Assembly: GCA_051872775.1 (NCBI GenBank)
Contig: JBJEEE010000088.1
Coordinates: forward strand, 1-64,000
Origin: UMGS75 sp051872775
GTDB lineage: Bacteria > Bacillota_I > Bacilli_A > ML615J-28 > CAG-313
DNA: 64,000 nt
Reading direction: 5' to 3'
Positions 8,883 through 21,300 of the stretch are shown in pieces. The notes beneath the pieces were generated by a model, which was given only the letters and a program-made list of their open reading frames with translations, ran no database searches and was not told the origin of the DNA. How positions within the stretch are numbered: position 1 is the first letter of the stretch; each line of letters opens with the position of its first letter. Position numbers and translations under genes: made by a program.

Positions 8883-10114
8883 TAGATAACAAAATTACCC
8901 TTTCTAAAAATTTGGACTTTCTCTTTATTGTGGGTTGTGCCTACTATCTCCATATCACTACTTCCGAACATAAAGTCAACATGAATACTAGATACGTTAT
9001 ATCCAAGTTTAACTAGTTCTTCTTCTGTCATTTTAGTCCCATTTTTAACATTCATTGCATAGGCGTTTCCTAAAGCTAAATGGCATGATGCATTTTCATC
9101 AAATAAAGTATTATAGAACAAAACACCTAAATTAGAGATTGGTGAATCATTGCTTATCAAAGCTACTTCGCCTAAACTACTACTTCCTTCATCTGTTTCA
9201 AGAAGTGTTTTTAATAATTCCTCATTTTCTTTCGCATGATATTCCACTACTTTACCGTCTTTAAATGTCAAAGTAAATTCTGGAATTATATTTCCTCTTA
9301 CATTAAGAGGTTTGGTACTTACAACAGTGCCATTAATTTTTTTATTATGTGGCATTGTAAAAGTTTCTTCTGTAGGGATGTTAGGCGCAAAGAATATACC
9401 TTTTTCTGACATTTCACCACCACCAGCCCAAATGTGATTGTCTACTAGTCCTATTTCTAAATCAGTGCCAAGGCTGTTTTTGAAATGAAGTGATTCAAAA
9501 TTAAAGTTATTTAACACTTTATTATGTTCATCAAGTTTCTTCATATGTTCATTCCACCCTTGGACCGCATCTTCACCAACATTAACACGTGATGTATAAA
9601 GAATAGATTCAAGCAGCTTATCCATTGCTTCATCTACAGGTAAATTAGGGAATACTTTTTGAGCCCATTCTTCATTAGGATAGGCAACTATAGCCCACTG
9701 TGTTCTACTTGCCATTATGTATTCATTAACAAACTTTAGTTTTGGTGCACGTGCTTTTGAGGCTTTATCAATTCGAGTAGGATCAATTCCCTTAAATATA
9801 GTTGGATTTGGTGATGTTATTGATAATGTGGCAGCTCCAGATGATATAAAATATTCTTTTTCTTTAATCACATACTCAGGAACTTCGATTAAAGCTTCTT
9901 CCGATGCTCTTTCATAAAAGAGACGACTAGTTTCATCATCACTCCAATCAACTAAAACGGCGGATGCACCTGCATTGTATGCCTCTTCAACAATTAATCG
10001 TGTAAATGTACTTGCGATTATTGGAGAGTTGATAAATAAAACTTGATTTGGTTGAATATTAACGCCTACTTTAACCGCAAGGCGAGCAAATTCTCTTAAT
10101 AATTCTTTATTCAT
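8882..10114 (-). CDS. M29-family aminopeptidase (AmpS/PepS type)
   Basis: Metal-dependent aminopeptidase of the M29 (aminopeptidase T/AmpS/PepS) family, 410 residues as expected. The metal-site region is represented by the glutamate in NIIPEFTLTFKDGKV, the E-E motif in the preceding segment, and H and D residues in CHLALGNAYAMN and HVDFMFGSSDMEI near the C-terminus. AGAAAGGA 8 nt before the ATG is a good ribosome-binding site. The start overlaps the ABC-F stop by 8 bp, and the stop overlaps the M18 start by 1 bp, so three genes are co-translated. Together with the M18, M42 and M55 enzymes it points to peptide use. Confidence 0.93.
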   Translation of the reverse strand: MNKELLREFARLAVKVGVNIQPNQVLFINSPIIASTFTRLIVEEAYNAGASAVLVDWSDDETSRLFYERASEEALIEVPEYVIKEKEYFISSGAATLSITSPNPTIFKGIDPTRIDKASKARAPKLKFVNEYIMASRTQWAIVAYPNEEWAQKVFPNLPVDEAMDKLLESILYTSRVNVGEDAVQGWNEHMKKLDEHNKVLNNFNFESLHFKNSLGTDLEIGLVDNHIWAGGGEMSEKGIFFAPNIPTEETFTMPHNKKINGTVVSTKPLNVRGNIIPEFTLTFKDGKVVEYHAKENEELLKTLLETDEGSSSLGEVALISNDSPISNLGVLFYNTLFDENASCHLALGNAYAMNVKNGTKMTEEELVKLGYNVSSIHVDFMFGSSDMEIVGTTHNKEKVQIFRKGNFVI

Positions 10115-11900
10115 TATATTTTTCCTTTCTATACTTTATTATTTTTTGATTAATATCTTCTAAATATTCCCATCGTTTAATCTTTTCTTCGAGTTCATTT
10201 TGTTTAGCCTCAAGTTGTTCATTTAAGGACATTAACAATTCATAGTCAGTACCACTATGATCTATGTCATACTTTATCTCTTTAATTTGATTTTCAATTA
10301 TTTCAATTTCTTCTTCGATATGATCATACTCTTTCTTTTCTCTAGAAGTAAAACGTGGTATTTCGATTGATGATGATTGATTTTCTTTTGATTGTTTGAC
10401 ATTAACATTCATAAGGATATCCTCATGCTTAGTAAGAAAATCAGAAATAGAAAACATATATTCAGTTATTGATTTATTATTAAACACCATTAAATGATTA
10501 CATACTTTATCTAAAAAATATCGATCATGTGAGATGACAATAACCGCTCCTTTAAATGATTCTAAATAATCTTCTAATACTTGTATTGTATATATATCAA
10601 AATCATTAGTTGGTTCATCTAGTAATAATACATTTGGATTAGTTATTAATACTTTTAACAAACCAAGTCTTCGCTTTTCTCCTCCTGACAAACGTGATAT
10701 TGGAAGTTGTTGCATTGTTGGAGTAAAGAAATAGCTCTCTAATAATTCTGATGCGCTTATTTTCCCATTTAAAGTATCAATATATTCTCCATATTGTCTT
10801 AGATAATCAATTACCTTCATTGATTCATCTTCTATATGATTTATTTGTTTAAAGTATCCAATATTAATGGTCTCTCCGATTGTAATCTTTCCATTTTGGG
10901 GCTCTATTTGCCCTACAATTGAATTTAAGAAGGAAGTCTTGCCACAACCGTTTTTACCTATTATCCCTAATCGATCAAATCGATTAACAATATAACTGAA
11001 ATTAGTAAATAGAATTTGATTATTGACTTCTAATGATAGATCTTCAATGATAATTGTTTTACGACCTATTCTGGTTGTTTTAGATCCCAGTTCCATTTCT
11101 CTTTGCGTATTTGATATGTATGTTTGTACCTCTTTGAGGGTTGATTCAGATTCATAGAAACGTTCAATTCTTTCCCTACTTTTAGTGCTACGTGCTTGTG
11201 GATTCATCTTCATCCATTTTGCTTCTTTTTTTAGAATTGAAGATAGTTTTCTTTCGTTTGCTTTCAAGTATTCTAAACGTTCAGCTTTTAATTCAATGAA
11301 ATGAGAATAGTTAGCAAGATAATAATATACTTTTCCATTTTCAATTTCCATTATTTCTTTTGTCACTCGTTCAAGGAAAAAACGATCATGTGTAACTAAA
11401 ACAAGCCCTTTATTGTACTTGATGAGAAACTTTTCTAGCCAGCATATCATAGCAATATCAAGATGATTAGTGGGTTCATCTAGTATTAACATATCCGTAT
11501 TACTAACTAATACACTCGCTAAATGCAGTCTTTTCTTTTCCCCACCTGACATGTTATCTACTAACATATTATGGTTAGTTAAGCCTAATCTATTCAGCAT
11601 TGATAATAGTTCATAATCATTTTCGGATTTACTCAATCTTTTGATTTCTTCAAAAATTGTTTTACCTTTTATATACTCGATATCTTGTGATAAATATCCT
11701 ATTCTAAGATTGCTCTTGCGATAAATAATTCCACTAGATGGTTCTAGTGTACCAACCATTAGTTTCAAAATGGTTGATTTTCCAGATCCATTCAATCCGA
11801 TAATCCCAACTTTAGAATTATCGTTTATAGTGAAATTAACTTTATTTAAAACTAGTTTATCAGTATATTGTAAAGAAACATCGTTAAATGTTATTAACAT
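10107..11900 (-). CDS. ABC-F family ATPase (Uup-like)
   Basis: Soluble twin-ATPase of the ABC-F family, which act on the ribosome as translation factors or resistance proteins and not as transporters. Two nucleotide-binding domains are complete: GLNGSGKST, MSGGEKKR and LDEPTNHLD in the first; GKNGCGKTS, LSGGEKRR and LDEPTNDFD in the second. No membrane segments. The last 90 residues form a charged coiled coil, as in Uup. The ATG at 11900 has GGGTGAG just upstream; the longer open frame to 11933 would contain that site. First gene of the operon with two aminopeptidases. The subfamily (Uup or Ybi-type) is my best guess. Confidence 0.92.
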   Translation of the reverse strand: MLITFNDVSLQYTDKLVLNKVNFTINDNSKVGIIGLNGSGKSTILKLMVGTLEPSSGIIYRKSNLRIGYLSQDIEYIKGKTIFEEIKRLSKSENDYELLSMLNRLGLTNHNMLVDNMSGGEKKRLHLASVLVSNTDMLILDEPTNHLDIAMICWLEKFLIKYNKGLVLVTHDRFFLERVTKEIMEIENGKVYYYLANYSHFIELKAERLEYLKANERKLSSILKKEAKWMKMNPQARSTKSRERIERFYESESTLKEVQTYISNTQREMELGSKTTRIGRKTIIIEDLSLEVNNQILFTNFSYIVNRFDRLGIIGKNGCGKTSFLNSIVGQIEPQNGKITIGETINIGYFKQINHIEDESMKVIDYLRQYGEYIDTLNGKISASELLESYFFTPTMQQLPISRLSGGEKRRLGLLKVLITNPNVLLLDEPTNDFDIYTIQVLEDYLESFKGAVIVISHDRYFLDKVCNHLMVFNNKSITEYMFSISDFLTKHEDILMNVNVKQSKENQSSSIEIPRFTSREKKEYDHIEEEIEIIENQIKEIKYDIDHSGTDYELLMSLNEQLEAKQNELEEKIKRWEYLEDINQKIIKYRKEKYNE

Positions 11901-11970
11901 ACTACTCACCCACTTATATTTTAATTTTATCACATTTTCCCTTTTTTTTCATAAATATAACTTATAAATA

Positions 11971-12003
11971 TATAAAAATAAAAACTGCCAACAATGTTGA
12001 CAG
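11971..12003 (-). terminator. Intrinsic terminator of rpmE
   Basis: On the minus strand CTGTCAAC-ATT-GTTGGCAG (with one G-U) is followed by TTTTTATTTTTA. Confidence 0.85.
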
Positions 12004-12019
12004 CCATATTTAGTGTTTA

Positions 12020-12241
12020 TTAGTTGTTTTCTTTTTTTACTGCTTGACTAGCTCTCTTATTGAAACGTTCAATTCTACCTGCAGCTTGAACAAATTTTTG
12101 TTCTCCTGTATAGAATGGATGACATTTAGAACATGTATCAACACGTACTTCTTTTAATGTAGAACCAGTTTCAAATTCATTACCGCATGAAACACAAACA
12201 ACTTTAACTTTGTGATATTGTGGATGAATGCCTTTTTTCAT
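12020..12241 (-). CDS. rpmE: 50S ribosomal protein L31, zinc-binding form
   Basis: L31 bridges the 50S and 30S subunits. The 73-residue protein has the full zinc set C16-x-x-C19 and C37-x-x-C40 of the C+ form, and the HPxY and FYTGxQK segments typical of the family. GGAAGGAG sits 8 nt before the ATG. Monocistronic, with its own consensus promoter and terminator. Because the four cysteines are intact this is the zinc-replete version; no C- paralogue is in the window. A hairpin in the 5' leader may allow autoregulation. Confidence 0.97.
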   Translation of the reverse strand: MKKGIHPQYHKVKVVCVSCGNEFETGSTLKEVRVDTCSKCHPFYTGEQKFVQAAGRIERFNKRASQAVKKENN

Positions 12242-12257
12242 AGTTTTACTCCTTCCG

Positions 12258-12279
12258 CCATGATTTTCTTAAACCATAG
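12258..12279 (-). promoter_or_regulatory. Hairpin in the rpmE 5' leader, possible L31 autoregulatory element
   Basis: On the minus strand a 9-bp stem (CTATGGTTT pairing with AAATCATGG, including G-U pairs) caps a 4-nt loop and ends right before the ribosome-binding site. Ribosomal-protein leaders for L31 are known in Firmicutes; whether this belongs to that class is inference. Confidence 0.45.
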
Positions 12280-12299
12280 TAAGTTTATTTTACTTTAGT

Positions 12300-12328
12300 A
12301 TTATACACTATTTTACCCTTTTTTGCAA
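12300..12328 (-). promoter_or_regulatory. Sigma-A promoter of rpmE
   Basis: TTGCAA (12323-12328), 17 nt, TATAAT (12300-12305) on the minus strand. Confidence 0.85.
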
Positions 12329-12354
12329 GTAAAGTGTTATATTATTTGTTTTTA

Positions 12355-12389
12355 GAAAAAAAACGAGATTTCATAAGAAATCTCGTTTA
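12355..12389 (-). terminator. Intrinsic terminator of the giant CvpA-like gene
   Basis: Stem ACGAGATTTC / GAAATCTCGT with loop of 4, followed on the minus strand by a run of T residues. Confidence 0.9.
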
Positions 12390-12399
12390 ATTTTGGATA

Positions 12400-15300
12400 T
12401 TAAATTTCGCCTTTAAATCCTTTAATAGTATTGATATAACTACTAATAATTGTATTGTAATCTTCTTTTGATGCAAGTGGGTTAGATGCATTATATTGAT
12501 TTGCAAGATCAGGAAGATATGTTTCAATATAAGTAGCAGCTTGAACTTCATTTAAGCCACCATGATTAACCATAGTTTCTTTAGTTGCTTCATAAACGAT
12601 TACCGCAAGCATTGGTCTTAGAATTACAGATTCATTCATATGTCTTAATAGTTTTTCAGTTTTTGCTGTTTCGAATGAATATAATGAACTTGCAATATCT
12701 GTACCATCGATTAATCCTAAATCACGTAAATCAGCAAGAGCATTAGTTAATGCTATTGTTTCATTAAATTCATCTTCTGAACTTAATGTGCCTAGTGGAC
12801 GATTGAACTTACTAGATAGGATTGGATTTGTGCCACTTTCTAGTTTTGTAGCAATGACGCCATCTTCACCACCAAAGCAACTAATATCAAATACATTACT
12901 TACAACAAATAATTGTAACATTTGACGTAATCCAACTTGATTTGCACCAGCAACTTGTGATGGGAATAATCCAGAACCAGTTGATACTACATTTTCATAT
13001 ACTGTAATATCTGGGTATGTTGTGCCTAAATCCATTGTATAGATATCAGTAGCACCTTCTGAATCAAGTTCAAGGGCATTTGCGCAAGCAACAATTATTG
13101 CCATCTTAGTTAATTCTTCTTCAGTCCAGAACATTTCATCATAACCAGTATAATCAACTCTTGAAGTTGCATATTGTCTCTTGAATGCATCAGAGATCAT
13201 TTCTGCAAGAACAAATGTCGATTTACCTGATTCATCAGAATTATTATTAACTGCATCAGAAACAACACCTAAGATTACTTCACGCATAGATAATGCTTTA
13301 GATACGGCAATTAGAGTATCTGCAAGTTTAACATAGTCTTTGCTAGTTTCAATTACTACGTAATCAAAGTCACAAATCTTGTCAGTTGCAGGATCTAGAT
13401 AAGATGCCATATTAACGATTACTTCTCTAACAGCGACAACTTCGTTATATGCAAGAGCATTATCATCAGGGATTAATTCAGTTTTAATGCGAACATTTGA
13501 GTTTGGAACTGTAAAGTTAGATTGATCAATTAGTTTTGTTAACCAATATTTGTAATCAGCTTTTACAGCTTCAATACCATCTTTTCCATTTAATCCAAAC
13601 ATAACATCATATGCACTAAGTACATCATTAAATGTCATATTTGAAATTCCTTGAGAAATAACAACATAGATTTCGAATAATTCTTCGAATTCTTCTGCCC
13701 ATTTATCACGAGGAAGAGTATCAATGTCAATAATTCCTTGAGCATCAGCAGGTAAGTTATTATCTACTTTAGTCTTGAATAATTCTTTAAACATTTCGCT
13801 TCCAACATAAGATTCAGATGCTTTATCAACAAAGGCAACGAACTTAGTTTGGATTGCACTATTTTCAAACATTGAAGTTGTCATATTTTCAATATCGAAG
13901 TTAGGATCAGCACATAATGTAGCAAGAGCAGCACACATTTCAGTGAATGATGCAAATTCTTGATCCCAATCACTAACTACTGATAAATCGATTGATGAAG
14001 TATCAACGAATGATAATTTAGAAAGAATCATACTCATTACTGCTTCTTCATTTCCATCTACAGCATGAAGAGCGAATAAGTTATCAAGTAATACATCAAT
14101 ATGACCATCTAATGCAGCAAAGTCTAAATCAGCTCCAAAGAAGTTAATATAAGCAGCTTCTTTCATAACTTTTAGAATTAATAGATAATCATCCATAGCT
14201 TGTTCATTAGTATATGAAGGATCATTTAGAGCTGTTAACATGAAGTCAAGAGCATCAGTTGTAGATGATACTTTGTTAATAACTTTTCTCATAACACGTT
14301 TCATATATAATTGAGCAAGTTTAGAATTTTCTAATACTGCACCATTATTAGCAACAGCAAGTAAGAATTCTTGTGTCATCATTGTTGATGGATCACTAAT
14401 TGAAATATTTTGAAGTTCAGATTCAATGCCTCTTAAGAATGTTGTGATAATGCTTACTTCGTTAACGTAATCAACGTTAGCAGCTGCAAGTTCATCACGA
14501 TCAAGATTAATCTTCATAGCAAACTTAAATGCGGCAGGAATTAAGTCATTTAATAAATCTTTAGTTACAGGACTAGTAACAACTAAATCAGCAAGAGCAA
14601 CAATTGTGTCAACATCTTTATAATTAATTGTTCTTCTGAATAAGCCTAATGTTTCAACATAAGATACAATTTGGAATAAGTCAGGAAGAGCGACATTAAC
14701 AAATTGAGAATTTGTCATTCCAGTAAACATTGCAAACTTACCATAATTTTCCGTTGCAACTTTTGTAGTTCCAACAATAACTGGCATAAATACTTGAGCA
14801 AGTAAGTCAGATTCAAGTGCTTTATTAACCAATGAAGTTACATCAGCTTGGAATACTGGGTCACTAACAATACTTAAGTCTTTATTCTTAATGTATGTTA
14901 CATATGTTTTAACAAATGTAATTAATTGTTTAATTAATCCTTTAGCTACGCTAATTTCATTAGATGTGCTAGCAGCTTCATAATTTAAGCTTATAACACC
15001 GTATTCAGCAATATTTCTAACGAACTTATCGAAATACTTCTTATAAGAACGTAGATTTACATTGTTGTAAATTACTGCAAATACTTTATCAGTTAATTCA
15101 GAATTTGTGAAATCAACACCATTATTGGAGAATGCACCCATTTCACTTAATGCTCTTAATGCAACAATAATATCATCACATAAACTATATACTTGTTCGT
15201 CTGTCTTTTCAGAGAAAGTAACATTAATCATACTAGATAATTTATTTGTAGCTTTTCTTACAATAACAGGCATGAATTCTTTAGATGTTGTAGATTCAAA

Positions 15301-18300
15301 GAATAATTCAAGTACATCAATAGCAGCATTCATAAATTCAGTATTACCGAATAGATGAACAGAGAATCGTAAGTTACTGTCACGAATTACTGTACATAGC
15401 ATTGGTAATGCTTCTGCAAGAAGGTTGAAATCAAATTCAACATCAATTGTGTTAACATCAATATCACTTAAATCTACTTTTACAAGTTTTTCAAGGATAT
15501 CAACAGCAGCTTGTTTCTTAAGTTCTAGAATTTGTAATTGACCAAATAATCTTACTGAAGTTTGAGCTGCAGCCATTTGACTATCTGATAATTGAGCTTT
15601 TGCTGTATATACTTGATGTAATTTAGATTCGAACAATGCACGTACGGCTTGTGCGAAGATTTCAACATCACTATCTAGAGCTGCTTTTGTATAGCCTTCA
15701 AGTGATAAGTATTCTTCATATGTTCCAAATAAAGATCCATATTTGCTTAATACTTTATTATATACAGGGATGAATGTTTCTACAAATAATTGAGATTCAG
15801 CAATTGTTTCAATTATTCTTACGAAACGTTCTTTTTGAACATTGCTTAATAAGTCAACAACTTTTCTTGCGAATGATCTACGACTTACTTTTACAGTGTT
15901 AATTAAATCTTTAATTTCTGCTTTAACAGCCGATAATGTAGTTAATTCACATTCAGCTAAAATGTCAAATGTTTCACTAACAACTGCTTTAATAATTTGT
16001 TTTTCTGTTTCACAATCGAATGCAGCAAAATCAATATTAGCAGTATCAATATTAAATTCAACGAAGACTGCTTTTACAAGTTCATTGAACTTAGTACTAA
16101 TGATATTCATACTTAATGCAGTATCAACTATTTCTACAGCTACTTCGCTTGTAGGGAATGTCAAATCTTTATCAAGTACAAAACGATAGATACGAGATTC
16201 ATAAACATCTTTTACTAATGTGATTGAAAGTAATACATCATTTGTTAATTGTTCTAATGTTAATCCATCAGTAGTAAGAACATTTACAATTGATTGTAAT
16301 CTTCCGCCTACAAATTCTTTTGCTTTGTTGACTACAGTTGGAACAACGTATGGAGCAACTGAAGTTTGAGCTAAAATTTCATATGCATCAACTAGATATT
16401 CACCATATCCTTGTGCATCAATAATTGTTTGTTTAGTTAATAACTTACCAAAGTCATTGATAGTCTTAACTGGGAATTCAGAACTACTTAAATATGGAAC
16501 AAGTACACGATATGCTTGAGCAACTTTATTAGCATCACCAGCTACATCGATTGTTTCATATGAAGCACCATATGTTCTTAAGCCTTCAAATTTGTTGCTT
16601 AATCTATTAATAATCTTTGCAAAATGTAACTCAATGTAGTTAGTTGAAGCTAAGATATTTAATAATTGTTCAACATGATCAGCCATTAAGCCGTCAGCAC
16701 CTACATAATCAATTGTTTCACCATCAATAATACCAAATACATTCATAGCTACTGCAAGTCTGATAACTTCAGGTACTTTAACTAAATCAGCATATAATTC
16801 TTCGTTAGTTGCACTACGGTAATCAACATACTTAACGTTATCACCTAAGCTTGGAACAGCGAAAGTATTATATAAAGCAAGTGCATTTTGTTCAATTATT
16901 GTTAATTGAGCAACATATTCAACGATTTCAGCAACCTTATTCATTGCAGCATCATTGTTAAGGAATGCTTTTGAATCAAATGATACGAAGTAGTCACTAA
17001 CTTCTCTCATTGTGTTATTACCTTCAGATGCCATTAATTCAATAAAGGCACGGAAGATATCTTTTGCGACGATTAAATCATGTTCAAAGTCTACATTTTC
17101 AATATTAAATGCATCTTGTTCAATTGTTACATTACCAAATGTCTTGCCATAAACAAAGTCACGAAGTAATAGAGCAACTAAATCATTATAATGACCATCT
17201 AATAATTGTAATTCAACTAAGTTATCAATAATTGCGTCTACGTCTGATTCTAATGCAGAATATGCAAGTGAACCATCACCAATTGCGTTATAATCAAGAT
17301 TTACTAATGTTTCAATGATTGCCATAATATATGGAGTATCATGGTTGATCATTTCAGCACTATAATTATCTAAATCAAGCGCAGTCCAATAATCATTTAA
17401 TACATTCTTTAATAATGGAAGGATAACAATAAGAATTGCAGCACCAGTTTCACCATAAAGAGTTGTATTCATATAATTCTTAATTGCAGCAAGTTCAAGA
17501 TCTAGATTTTCTTGTCTTAAGAAGAAGTTAATTGATACAGAAATCTTATTATCAATATCTTCCTTATTCTTAATTGGGAAGTCTGGATTTGTCAATACTG
17601 CAGAAATGTTTTTAACCATTTCAACAATGTCATCAGCATCATCTGCAAGAGAGATGTTGTTTCCATTAACTGAACTTAAATCAACTGATGTGATTAAGTT
17701 ATCTAAGCCATTAACGAAGGCATCCATTCTACCAGGATTGTTAAAGTAATTTAATGTAAATAAGTTATTAATAATATTAGTGAAGTTAAATGTTCTATCG
17801 AATGGATAATCAGCATTACCAATTAAGCAATCATAGATATTTAGACTTTGAATATTAGATAATACTACATATACATTATGTAAATCACTATTTAATTCAG
17901 ATACATTACTATAAATATTATGTAAATCTGCAAGTCCTGCAAGTTTTTCACTAGATAGATACTTTTCAGAAATAGGCATAATTACAAATGCGAATAAATC
18001 ATCTTTGTATAATACATCAATGATATCAGCAAGAGCTTGAATATTTTCATTGAATGATTTATCAATTCTCAAACCTTTACCAGCAATAATACTTACTACT
18101 TTAGCTATTTCTTCATAAGTTGTTATCTTGTAATTTTCAAAAATTGTGAATACACTATCAAGAATTGTAACGATTGAATCATATTCTTCTCTGAATACAA
18201 CTGTTCCAACAGCTCTTGATGCATCAATTCCTAATTTATCGAAAATAGAAAGAACAACGTTATTACCATTATTAACTAAAACATTAAGGTTAAGTACTTT

Positions 18301-21300
18301 TTCAATTGCTTCATATAATGTTGCTTTTGCATTGTAATTGATTTCTGCTTTTGTGAACATTTGTTCAACAACACCAAATTCAATTAGTTTTCTTAAAGCT
18401 ACAACTATTGATTTAACATCTTCTGTTACTTCATTATTGTCAACTTTATCAGTAAGATATGTTAAACTTAATCCGCTTGTTTCAAGTTTAGCAAGACCAA
18501 AATCAACAAGATCTTTTGATAAAACATTGAATGTAGCAAGGTTAGAGATTGCTGCAACTACATCAACTAAATTATTAGCATTTTCTGAAGTTGCATATTG
18601 TTCTTGAAGTTTGAATCCTCTAGCTTGTAAATCTTTAATATTGTCAATAGAAACTAAGTCTGTTTCAACTAAGAATTTATCTACAGCACTAACTAGTTCT
18701 TGGAATAAATCATTTTCTGCATCCCAGTCAACACCAACAAAGTCGCTTTCAGAAACTCTAATGTCAGATTTTAGTGCATGTGCAAGACAATTTGCAAGTG
18801 ATGCAGCCCATGCATTTCTATTTAAATTATAGATTCCAAGTGATGGAATTAAATCAATTACAGGATTTAAGTATTCAACATTCAAGAATTGAAGTTGTTT
18901 TGTATTAATAATTTCGAATAAACCAAACTTACATAAAGGCTTAAACATTTGAACTAATACATCAACATCATTCTTAACTACTTCCATTTGAAGTGATGAA
19001 GCTAAGAATAATAAATCTAAGTTAAAGTCATATGCCTTATTTATAGCAAGACAAACAACTTGAGGGAATAAGCATTCAACGCTATTGAAACTTAATACAA
19101 GTTTAATAGCATCAGCTATTAATGCTACGTTAGTATCAGTATAAGTTTCTTCTAAAGTGTGTTTCTTTTCATCTTTGAAGAATGATACAACTTCGCTATA
19201 TTTGTTGAGGTTATTATTATCAAGGATTTCACCTAATTTCAATACTAATGATTGAAGAGTAACATTATCTGATTTCCATTGTTCATCAGTTAATGAAATT
19301 ACAGAGTAATCAATTTCTTGATCTATCTTCAATGCAGTAACGGCTTTATCAATTAGAATATTTACCCAAGAATTTCTATATTTAGTGAATACTAATGCAT
19401 TTTCTATTTCAGCAACAGCATTTGCAATATATTCTACTTCAATTGATGAAATATCTTTTGTATCAATGTATTCTTTTACGCCAAACGCAAGAAGATTTTG
19501 AACGATATTTAGGATTGGAGAAACATCGTTTGCTAAATCAGATGATGCATATGAACCTTCTAAGAATGAAATATCATATCCAGCATCAGCGGCTTTAACT
19601 ACAGCATAATGTAATACTTTAGGGAATACTACATTTACAGTATGAGTGCCGATTAAATTAGATAGAACAACTTTAAGAGTTTCTAGATTATTATTGAAGA
19701 TTTCTTCTAGATTGTCTTTATAAGTGCCTTGAGACATATAAACTTGAACTGCTGTTAAATATGTTAAGCCTTGTTCTTCTAATAGATCACATAATGCCAC
19801 TAAAGCATTTTGTAATTTTTGATTATCTTCTGCCCATTGTTCAGCTGTGATTGCATTAAATTCAGATGCTTCAACACTAATTTCAAGTGATGCAAGTACT
19901 TTATTTAATCCAAGAGCTAACCAATTGCCACGAAGTTTACTATAAACATTAACTTCAGCTAATTTTGCAACTATTTCAGATAGTGCAACTCTATCATATG
20001 ATAAAACAGCAATATCAAATAAGAAGTCACGTACACCTAATTGAAGAGCTTTTCTTGCGATTTCAACTACGCTTTGAACGTCTTCAACTAATTCAGATGA
20101 AGTAAATGTATCATTGTGCATTGCTTCTTTTAAGAAGTCAAGATCACTACCTGTAATCTTATCAACACCCCATCTTGAGATGATAGGAAGTAATACTTTA
20201 AGGGTTTGTGCAGATATTAATGTATCTACTACATTAAGTGCTAATTCTACATTTTCATTCGTTACAAATTCTTGTTTTGTATAGTTCTTGCTTTCTACAA
20301 ATTCTTTAACTTGAGTTGAAGATTCAAGACCTAATGTGTCTAATAGAGTTTGTACTTCAAGTAATGTATTATTAACTACAGTCATTTCATTTGATAGATC
20401 TAATCCTGCAAATGAATCTACTGTTACTCTTTCTTCGATCTTTAATGCTTCAAGTAATTTGTTAGATAATACTACTAACCAATTAGCATTAAAGTTAGAA
20501 TATAATACTGTATTTTCTAATTCAAGAAGAGCTTGTCCAACATATTGTAATTCAATTGTTGAAAGTTGTTTTTCTTTGATGATTTCTTCAATGCCAAAGT
20601 CAACTAAGTTTTCAGCTGCATTTAGGACAGGAAGAACATCATTAGCTAAATCAACTGCATGATAATTTCCTTCTAAGAATGAAATATCTACGCCAGCATT
20701 TTCAGCTTTTACTACAACGTAGTGTAATACTTTATCGAAGATTACATCTGTTGTATTTGTATTTAATAGGTTAGAAATAATTTCGCTTAATAATTCTTTG
20801 TAACCTAATAATTCTTTATAATCAGGAGCACTTACGTAATTTACAATTGCACTCTTATATGTTAAGCCTAATCTTTCCATTAATTCAGCAACGCTAACTA
20901 AAGCATTTTGAAGTAATTGATTATCTTCTAACCATTGTGCATTTGTTAATACATCAAGTTCTTCTGGTGTAACATTAATTTCAAGAGCGCTTAAGGCTTT
21001 ATTTAATCCTAGAGCAACCCAATCAGAATGAAGTTTATTGAAAATATGAATGTTTTCAATTTGACTTACGATTGTAGCTACAAGTCCGCCATCAATTGTT
21101 TCCATATCGATGTCAAAGATTGCATCAAATACGCCTAAAGCAACACAATTTCTAGCAATACTAATAACTGTCTTAACATCTTCTACTAATTCTTCAGCAG
21201 TAAATGTATCATTGTGCATTGCTTCTTTTAAGAAGTCAAGATCACTACTTGCAATCTTATCAACACCCCATCTTGCGATTACAGGAAGCAATACTTTAAG

